Source: Puccinia triticina
Taxonomy: Eukaryota; Basidiomycota; Pucciniomycetes; Pucciniales; Pucciniaceae
Length of the DNA: 64,000 bases
Assembly: GCF_026914185.1 (NCBI RefSeq)
Contig: NC_070570.1
Location: forward strand, 2,666,001 to 2,730,000
Reading direction: 5' to 3'
Made by a program: the position numbers and the translations under genes. Within the stretch, counting starts at the first letter, position 1; each line of letters begins with the position of its first letter. The notes beneath the pieces were generated by a model. That model had not been told where the DNA came from, made no database searches, and saw only the letters and a list, made by a program, of their open reading frames with translations. Below are positions 56,984 to 64,000 of this stretch, piece by piece.

Positions 56984-58080
56984 CTTGTCTCCTGGAGGAG
57001 CTGCTATTTCAATGCTTGTCTGGTAATAGTAGACAGATACTCCAAGACTCCAATATTTGTGCCCTGCTTCAAGGATGACTCTGAAATGGACACTGCCATA
57101 CTGTTTTGGAACAGAGCAATGCCTAGAACTGGTATCCCAAGAATCATCATCTCTGACAGAGATCCCAAATTCACATCTGAATTCTGGACTGGCTTGCACA
57201 GTATGCTAGGAACTAAACTCTCCTTTTCCACTGCTTACCACCCCCAGACTGATGGGCTAGCTGAAAGGATGATCCAGACACTAGAGGATATGATCAGGAG
57301 ATTTTGTGCCTATGGACTGGAATTCAAAGACAATGATGGATACACTCATGACTGGGTCTCACTTCTACCAATTCTTGAGCTAGCTGACTGCACTAGTATA
57401 CATTCAACCACTGGAAAACCTCCTGCCATCCTAGAGAAAGGCTGGATCCCAAACCTCCCTAGAAAGTTCTTGAAACAAGACTCTGTAGACATTCATCCTA
57501 CTGCTCTTGCCTATGGAAAGATCTTTGAGAAAGCAAGGAAGCATGCTGAACAATGCATAACAGAAGCTACCTCTTACAACAAAGAGAGATGGGACAAAAC
57601 TCATAAAGAACCATCCTTTCAAGTTGGTGACAAAGTCCTGATATCCACAGCATACTTCAACAACTTGTCTGGCCCCAAGAAGATGAGAGACTCCTTTGCT
57701 GGACCATTCCTGGTGAAAGCCTTAAATGGAAAGAATTCTGTAGAGGTAATACTGACTGAAGAGTTCAGCAGAAAACATCCTACATTCCCTGTCAGCCTAA
57801 TTAAACCATGGAAAGACCCCAATCCAGATAATTTCCCCCAAGACAGAAGGTTAAAGTTGTTATTCCACCCATGGAGAAGACCCCCCAGAGTAAAATCATA
57901 CAGAAGATTCTCAGAGAGAAAAGATTGGTAGTAGAGAACAGAGATGTGATGATGTACTTAGCTAGATATAAAGGTATGAGTGCTGATCATGATGAGTGGC
58001 TCCTTGAGAAAGACATTCCAGACTCTGCTATCCTTCTCAGGAAGTTCAGAAGTGAGAAGAGTTCTACCCCTATGGTTTAA
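56984..58080 (+). pseudogene. Chromovirus integrase core and chromodomain, frameshifted
   Basis: Plus strand. The frame is open from about 57020 ([13 protein letters not shown]). Integrase core blocks are [19 protein letters not shown] and [20 protein letters not shown], with the acidic D and E in their usual places; the first catalytic aspartate is probably in [15 protein letters not shown] C-terminal fold follows. Near 57870 the reading moves to another frame, where YLARYKGMSADHDEWLLEKD is a chromodomain, ending at 58080. Chromodomains steer such elements to particular chromatin. The 5' part of the polyprotein is missing here. Confidence 0.87.
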
Positions 58081-58117
58081 TTTCTTACCGAAATCCAACC
58101 TTTTTGGTGGTAGGGAA

Positions 58118-58959
58118 TGTCAGCCTTAGAGTAATCACAGCTGACCTAAAGTCTGCCTTTTCTACTTTTTACATATGAATTACTTCATATCTTTTTCATC
58201 TTAAGAGATATTCTTGTTTTGACTTCATATTCTGTTTCCTCATGCAATTTTAACCCTAGTTACAACTCACCAATTCTTTGTAACTCTACTCCTTCCCTGA
58301 GTTACTGAGTTGTAGCGCGCATGCGCAGTTGTGACGTGTCAGCGCTACCAGGTGCGCCAAACCACATGTACATATGTAATTACATAAGCAAACTGTGAAA
58401 ATTTTCGAAGTCAGGATCCCCCCTGCCTGAGGAGGATCTACAGACTTCAGCACAGCAGAACCACACCCCAGATAACCCAGGATCAACACTACAGAGATTA
58501 CCACGCTCCCAGTATACCTACCGTCACAGGCGCCTAGGATATTGACAGTAAGTAAACTCTTTCACTGAAATTTGCTTATCCAGAGTGAAACTCTGTTGCT
58601 CTTGACTGTTTCTTCATTTCTTATACTCTTCCAATCTTAAAAGATCAAAAGGTTATCTCTGGTTAAGACCTATAAAACCAGAGCAGAGTAGTAACCCTAC
58701 TTCTGAATCCCACCAACGTTTCCTTGTTGTGAGTGGAGGCTGTTGCACTCTTTTTGGCCTGGCACAGCTGGCATCCAACTTTTCCAGGTTGAGAATACCC
58801 CAGATCAATTTATAAAGACTTAAAGTCTAGGCCTGATCTTCTCTTTTTCTCTCTTTCTCTCTTCTCTCTCTGTTTGTATTTCTTTATCCCAAGAAATCCA
58901 ACCAGATTCCCCCCTTTTTTTCTTGTGTCCTGTTGTCACACAAGAGACACAGGCTCACA
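58118..58959 (+). repeat. 842-bp LTR, plus orientation (outer inverted pair, right; 3' LTR of the chromovirus)
   Basis: Follows the chromodomain by 37 bp, after a purine-rich TTGGTGGTAGGGAA that can serve as polypurine tract. TGTCAGCC ... AGGCTCACA. Near-identical to 52645-53486 in inverted orientation. Confidence 0.88.
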
Positions 58960-59065
58960 GAATGAGCTGCGTGAAAAAAGCTGAGTATGAGCTGGGCAAA
59001 AAAGCTGAGCATGAGCTGGGTACCAAAGGACAAAACTGAGGATCAGTTGGGCTCATCAAAAACTG
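58960..59065. repeat. Minisatellite units beside the LTR
   Basis: AAGCTGAGTATGAGCTGGGC and variants, 28-32 bp apart; related to 53505-53945. Confidence 0.65.
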
Positions 59066-59214
59066 AACAGGACCTCCTTGGTAAATTTTTGAAGTTGAGA
59101 AGATGGTTGGGAGATTGGGGTATATAGTGGATAGATATTGGATAGATGGTGGGTAGCTGGCTGGAGCTGGTGTGATGTCACTTGTCATCAACTGACTATT
59201 TTGTTTTCCTGGTG

Positions 59215-59520
59215 TACCTGTTGGCGGGTACACCGGCGGGTACCTGTGGAATTGCGCAGGTATTCCCCGGGTGCAGGTGTGGGTGTCCAGTCTGGATCCA
59301 AACTCAGGCAGGTACCCGCGTGCAAATCACCATTCTGCACAGCTCTGGTTGCCCCTAGTGCCCTTTGGCGGTTACTAGGTACATGTGGGCAGGTACCCAT
59401 GGAAGTACACAGGTAACTGCTAGCAAGTGCCGGGTACGGGTGCGGGTGTCTATTCTGGGTCAAAATTCAGGCAGGTACCCACACCTGCTGCGGTTACCCG
59501 GGTGCAAGGTGTCACCTCTA
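59215..59520. repeat. GGTACCCG-rich duplicated element
   Basis: Two diverged direct copies of about 170 bp, sharing GCGGGTACC, GGTGTGGGTGTC or GGTGCGGGTGTC, and TTCAGGCAGGTACCC. GGTACCCGCACC-like motifs on both strands recall subterminal repeats of some hAT elements. Ends not defined. Confidence 0.5.
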
Positions 59521-59620
59521 ATGGGAGTTCTGATTTTGCTCTGGTACTACGGTTTGACTCCGGCGCTGTGGGGCCAACTGTCACAAAACCATGTAAACTG
59601 TGCAGGTTTCTGTGACAGAT

Positions 59621-59970
59621 TGTGTCACACAAACGTACGCGCACGCATTTGTGTGACACATAGACCATCACCCAGTCATATGCCAAGATGAGTGCCCCGC
59701 AATCCCAGGGGCAAATTAGCTGAATCCTTTAATAATTGTATTTGATTTTCATCCATCAGTACAGAAATCCTGTTCAGGAGATTTTCTGAATTCATTCACA
59801 AACCCTGGGTAATCTGAGGCTCCCCTGGACTTGTCCCCAAATTCTAACTCCCTTGGGACAAAATTTAGCAGCTGAAGAATGTGTCACACAAATTTACACA
59901 TGTGTGCTGGTGTGTCACATTTTTCATCACTGAGCCAAGTGATGCCAACCTGAGTGCTCATGCAGAGCCA
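59621..59970. repeat. Inverted TGTGTCACACAAA hairpin and a diverged direct copy
   Basis: TGTGTCACACAAA at 59621-59633 pairs perfectly with TTTGTGTGACACA at 59648-59660. A diverged direct copy starts near 59880. The downstream ATCACC...GTGCCAAGATGAGTGC and ATCACTGAGCCAAGTGATGC stretches correspond. Confidence 0.5.
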
Positions 59971-60055
59971 GGGGCTTTGTTTATAATTTTCAGTTTATTC
60001 CCGTGGTAAATACCTTGTTTCTGCCAAGTATTTGATATTAGCCCGGTTCACATTA

Positions 60056-60256
60056 GGGGGGTTCACAATAGGATAAAGATAAAACTTTAGAGCTAATTTT
60101 AAGGCCTTTATGAACAATTTTTTTTAAAATAAAGAAGTTGCTCTGATTCTCATGAGACACCCAGTCCTGTACAGCTTGCCAGATTTTTAAAATTTTGTTG
60201 ATAAAGGCCTTAAAATTGGCTCTATAGTTTTATTTTTATCCTATTGTGAACCCCCC
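60056..60256. mobile_element. 201-bp mariner-like MITE, copy 1
   Basis: GGGGGGTTCACAATAGGATA at one end, its inverse at the other, TA on both sides (60054-60055, 60257-60258). TA duplication suggests Tc1/mariner. Confidence 0.85.
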
Positions 60257-60320
60257 TATTGGAAATTTTAAGCTATTTTTAACCCATTTATGATTAAAAT
60301 TTTGTAACTTTTACAAAATG

Positions 60321-60729
60321 CAACACTGGGTCAATAAGATACCAGTGATGGTAACATATCAATATTGTATCGGTTTTTGGTGCATTATTGTTACCGTTAC
60401 CAGTAACGGCAGCGCGTTACCAATATTCAGTTTAAATTTTGGATTTTTTTTCAAGCCGTTACGATATTGCCGCTGATATAAAGTCAATATTGCCACGGTA
60501 TCAAGATTTCTTTGGCTCTTTTAGCCTTTGTTTTGCTCTAATACTGCCGTTACCATGTTATCTGTGTTACCATAACAGTAACGGTATGGTAACACAGATA
60601 ACGTTTTGATGCGCGCAGCGCGCAAAAAAACTCGTTACTGCTAATGGTAACGGTCCAATTAGGTAACGGGGATTGATTCAATACAAAATTTGGCCCAATA
60701 TTGTATCAAATCGTATTGACCCAGTGTTG
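60321..60729. mobile_element. 409-bp miniature element, CAAC...GTTG ends, 7-bp duplication
   Basis: Ends CAACACTGGGTCAATAAGAT and the inverted equivalent. CAAAATG on both sides (60314-60320, 60730-60736). The interior is rich in GTTACCGTTACC / GGTAACGG repeats and GCGCGCAGCGCGC. No coding capacity. Confidence 0.85.
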
Positions 60730-60912
60730 CAAAATGGCCAGATTCTTCAGGATTCACTGTTTCTGATATCTGAAAAAATTATGAAAATTTACTTATAAAA
60801 TTTGATAAAAATAGTGAAGTGACCAACGTGAAACGGGCTATTGCTTTGCAAGGTAGTTGAAAATGTGTTCTAAAATAGTTCCAGTAATAATTAGAGTCAA
60901 GTTGGAGCTGGT

Positions 60913-61397
60913 CAACGGTGGGCCGCTACGCTACACTACGCTACAGGGCCACTTAGCGTTAGCGTAGCGGCAAAAAGCGCCCGCTCATTTTGAGTAGCGT
61001 TAGCGCGCTGTTAGCGCCGCTACGCTGCGCTACGTTTCAGCGGCGCTAACAGCGCGCCAATTGTATGTTAGTGTTAGCGCGCCGCTACAGTCACTACGCT
61101 ACGCTACGCTACGCTACGCTGCGCTACAGCGCTTTTAGCGGAAAAAAGGCCTTTTTTTCAGCTAAAAGCACTGTGGCGCACCGTAGCGCGCGCTCTTTTG
61201 CGCCCTGCATGTGTAGCGTTAGCGCAATTGCGCGCATCTGCGCTAACGCTACGCTAACAGCTAAATTAGCTGCGCACCCTTTGCGCGTAGCGTTAGCGCA
61301 GAAAGGCGCAATTCCGCTAACGCTACGCTAAAAGTTACGGAATTCCGCTACGCTACGCCACACTAACGCTACGGTTAGCGTACCTGGCTCACCGTTG
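60913..61397. mobile_element. 485-bp miniature hAT-like element, GCGTAGCG-rich
   Basis: CAACGGTGGGCC ... GGCTCACCGTTG, flanked by AGCTGGT (60906-60912, 61398-61404). Packed with CGCTACGCTA repeats like the ends of the hAT element at 15156-20227; shares CAACGGTG with its right end. The open frame here (RYATLRYATLRY) is a repeat artefact. Confidence 0.85.
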
Positions 61398-61494
61398 AGC
61401 TGGTTTTCAATTGAATTCAACTCCTTTCCAAAGTGCCTTCAGCTCAATTGAGCATAAGTTAAACATAAATTCAGCATGAATTCAGCATATATTA

Positions 61495-61695
61495 GGGGGG
61501 TTCACAATAGGATTTCAATAAAATTTTAAAGCTCATTTTAAGGCCTTTATGAACAATATTTTGGAATTTTTTTAAGCTGTTCAAATTTGGGTGTTCCTTG
61601 GCAATTGGAGCAACTTCCACATTTTCTGAAAATTGGTTCACAAAGTCCTTAAAATTGGCTCTAAAGTTTTATTAAACGCCTATTGTGAACCCCCC
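61495..61695. mobile_element. 201-bp mariner-like MITE, copy 2
   Basis: Same ends and length as copy 1, TA at 61493-61494 and 61696-61697. Confidence 0.85.
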
Positions 61696-61951
61696 TATTG
61701 AGGCTCAAGTTCCAGGATATATCTAACAGGGTTCTTAAACAATATTGTGTGATGGCACTTGCATGACCAAACTCCCATGGTGTTTGGTTGGCAAAATCGA
61801 TAACCATATTTCTGGTATTGTAACTTATTTTTCAATACTTTACAATACTTTAAGTTAACAGGTAACTGTAACGGCCCACTGTTGCTGTGAGCCCTGAAGG
61901 GGCATCAAGTGGTATGTATCTGTCTCATGCAGGAAGAATCAAGCTTTAATA

Positions 61952-62281
61952 GGGGGGGTTCACAATAGGATAAAAATAAAACTTTAAAGCTAATTTTAAG
62001 GCCTTTATGAATGATTTTTTAAAAAGTGAAGAAGTTGCTCTGATTCTCAGGGGACACCCAGTCCTGCACATCTTGCCAGATTTTTAAAAATTTGTTGATA
62101 AAGGCCTTAAAATTGACTCTAAAATTTTACTTTTATCCTATTGTGAACCCCCCTCTGGCAAGATGTACAGGACTGGGTATCCCCTGAGAATCAGAGCAAC
62201 TTCTTTATTTTTTAAAAAGTTGTTCATAAAGGTCTTAAAATTAGCTCTAAAGTTTTATTTTTATCCTATTGTGAACCCCCC
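61952..62281. mobile_element. mariner-like MITE copy 3 joined to an inverted partial copy
   Basis: 61952-62153 is a full copy (TA at 61950-61951). From 62156 the sequence is an inverted partial copy (CTCTGGCAAGATGTACAGGA ...) ending in CCCCCC at 62281 followed by TA. The inner junction lacks TA. Confidence 0.75.
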
Positions 62282-62786
62282 TAATACACCACATGATGTA
62301 AAAATCTGATACAAATCCAAAACTACAGAAACCAATGTAGCACTTATTTGATCTCATGTCCTACAAATATGTATCTACACTGATAAATGCATAATAAAAA
62401 AGATGTATACACAAAGCAATGTAGTATGAATGCAGTTCAGATATTTAGATCATTCAGTACAAAAGAGATTACAACAACATAATAAATAAATGGAAAATTA
62501 AAGGGGCCCAAACCAACATACAACAACACAAGTATTCTTGAAAGGTTTGGTTTTAGGGTGTGCTAAAAAGACAGAAGAAAGTAAAGGGAGCTGAAAACAC
62601 AGACAATAAAATCTAGATTTCTAAAGAAATCATTTTGATGGGGATGGCTGAATGGGCATAGAAAAAGACAGGGTGGGATCATAAAATTGACACGAGGGGT
62701 AACAAAGAAGATTAAATAGATCGGCGAAGAGAAAAGAAAAGATGCTTGGAGATGATCGAGAACGACCGGAGAATGAGAGGGAGAAT
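62282..62786. other. Intergenic, no supported feature
   Basis: AT-rich sequence downstream of the host gene. Presumably holds its 3' untranslated region; no clear signal seen. Confidence 0.4.
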
Positions 62787-64000
62787 TCAATCATGGCCCC
62801 AAGGATTTCGCTGGATACTGCTACTCAGACTGGGTAGTTTCCTGGGCTTGGCATGAGTTTTGTGGTCTTCCTCATCAGGAACAGCATGATGACGATGGTA
62901 ATCATGGAGGAAAGATTTCGGACTGATGGGGCTTGCAGGCGGGGAGCTCTGGTCGACCTGGACGGCCTGCAAATCGTCTTGCAAGTTGACGATCATCTGG
63001 ACCTCGGGAGCGGCCGAGTCGTTTGTTGATGATGGAATTTGACGATCGACATCGATCGAGAAGTCCACTCTGGAATGCTGCTGAGCATCCGATCCCCGTT
63101 TCTTGTTGGAGCCAGCGATCGAGACACTAGCCGGTCCATCGATCGACGTCAAATCTGGATGGAGCACCTTGAAGACCCTCTCGGGCGAGACGCCCGTGAA
63201 CCGATTGGCTTCGCCTTTCAGCCGATTCCTTCGCGTCCGCTCTTCCATCGCTGCGCGGTCTTCTACAAATAAATCTACACATCCTTCTGGTAAGGAATTT
63301 GAATGCGAGTTGGCATTTGTTCGTTTAGATGGCGGTGATCTGAGGAGACTCGAAAGGCGCCTATCATGCCCTTTACTTGGGCTGAGTGGCTCCTCATGTA
63401 GTTCATCATCATGGAGTAAACTCGTCCTCCTGCTTGTGCCAGCTGGCAGACTGGTGCCTTTCATTCGAGCTTTGCCTTTTTTATTCGCGGGAGCAGCTGG
63501 GTGGGCAGCCAGCATTCCATCTTCTCGTGCCCGCATGAGCCGACTGGCCTCTTCCGCCGACGCATCGACGACTGGATTGTTATAGTCACCTGATGTGTCA
63601 AAAAGTAATGGCGGGGCCAAAAAAGACAGCAATTCTCGCTCAGAAAATCCATGGGAAAATTGATTATGGAGGAATCAGCGAGTCAAACTGCTAACCATAA
63701 GTCAATCTGCGGGCATCACGATAAAGCAACTCCTCTTCTGATCGAGGTTCGCCAAAGGCAACATCGTCCAGGTCAGATCCGTCATCAGAGCCGTTGTCAT
63801 TGGTACCGTATCCGAAGCCCTCGAGATCCCAGCGGCCAACGTTGCCCATCAAGTAATCGTTTAACGGACGTCGTTCCGTCTCGGTATTAGATATGCCCTC
63901 TTGGTGAATCACCTCGGCAGCTTGTTCGGGTAAAAGGGGTGCGTATCCCGATTTGCTATCGAGGAGGTCATTCCCAGGCGTGATCTTGTTCATAAACTTC
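62787..64000 (-). CDS. Partial host gene, acidic low-complexity protein (unknown)
   Basis: Reverse strand, entering from the right edge. Exon 64000-63696 ends TATG before GTTAGC. After a 106-bp intron ending CACATCAG, the exon 63589-62787 runs in phase to the stop. The first methionine visible (63993) need not be the start. Residues include PLNDYLMGNVGRWDLEGFGY, an acidic Asp/Gly/Ser stretch, DYNNPVVDASAEEASRLM, a basic segment (NKKGKARMKG), then serine-rich sequence with SPSK and RRLSSLL sites that could be phosphorylated. No transmembrane segment or known catalytic motif. Unlike its surroundings it has no frame damage and balanced composition. Family not recognised. Confidence 0.7.

Noticed and set aside
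56013..58959. Direct LTR pair of one complete element
   Set aside because: The two LTRs belong to different sequence types and lengths (971 and 842 bp), and only integrase and chromodomain lie between them.
61065..61331. ORF with RYATLRYATLRY
   Set aside because: Translation of the CGCTACGCTA repeats of a miniature hAT-like element.

Overview
The window is a repeat-dominated stretch of a eukaryotic, almost certainly fungal, genome. Short spliceosomal introns of about 50-110 bp, Ty3/gypsy elements, a basidiomycete-style tnp2 (CACTA) transposase, a BED/hAT transposase, and two diverged copies of a gene type I associate with rust fungi together suggest a TE-rich rust (Pucciniales). That placement is an inference. 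No bacterial features are visible. Nearly every coding segment is a transposable element or a decayed gene. The only part that looks like an ordinary intact host gene is cut off by the right edge.

Layout. 1-3.7 kb: 3' part of a Ty3 element with a disabled pol. 4.0-5.15 kb: a reverse-oriented LTR with 76-bp tandem repeats. 5.26-23.85 kb: a reverse-strand spliced gene split by a 16,891-bp CACTA-type element (5619-22509; long terminal inverted repeats starting CACTACAAAC, 3-bp GGG target duplication). The interior of that element is not a transposase gene but about 55 copies of a 173-bp satellite in two opposite orientations. The satellite is interrupted by a 489-bp miniature element and a 5,072-bp hAT element with its own spliced transposase, and the hAT element carries a 799-bp solo LTR in an intron. 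A 779-bp palindrome sits in the left terminal repeat. 24-26.4 kb: AT-rich LTR-like sequence. 27-28.7 kb: decayed rust-type family gene.

29.2-43 kb: a reverse-strand tnp2 transposase pseudogene split by an LTR-like insertion (about 29.95-30.74 kb) and by a nearly complete Ty3 element (31869-41584; two 930-bp LTRs about 98% alike by eye, 4-bp GCGC duplication). That Ty3 element carries extra non-retroviral cargo and has its own CACTG-type miniature insertion in pol. 45.3-46.4 kb: second copy of the rust-type family gene. 46.6-48.4 kb: SNF2 helicase pseudogene. 48.5-59 kb: a GC-rich gag-like ORF, a chromovirus gag-protease, and a chromovirus integrase-chromodomain, with four LTRs between and around them arranged as two nested inverted pairs. 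59-62.3 kb: cluster of miniature inverted-repeat elements. 62.8-64 kb: partial spliced host gene on the reverse strand.

The main signal is the satellite-filled CACTA-type element and the layers of insertion around it. At three nested sites, removing the insert with one copy of its target duplication restores an open reading frame exactly. That fixes the boundaries and lets the insertion order be read. The four CAAC...GTTG elements (one coding, three miniature) have 7-bp target duplications, shorter than the 8 bp usual for hAT.
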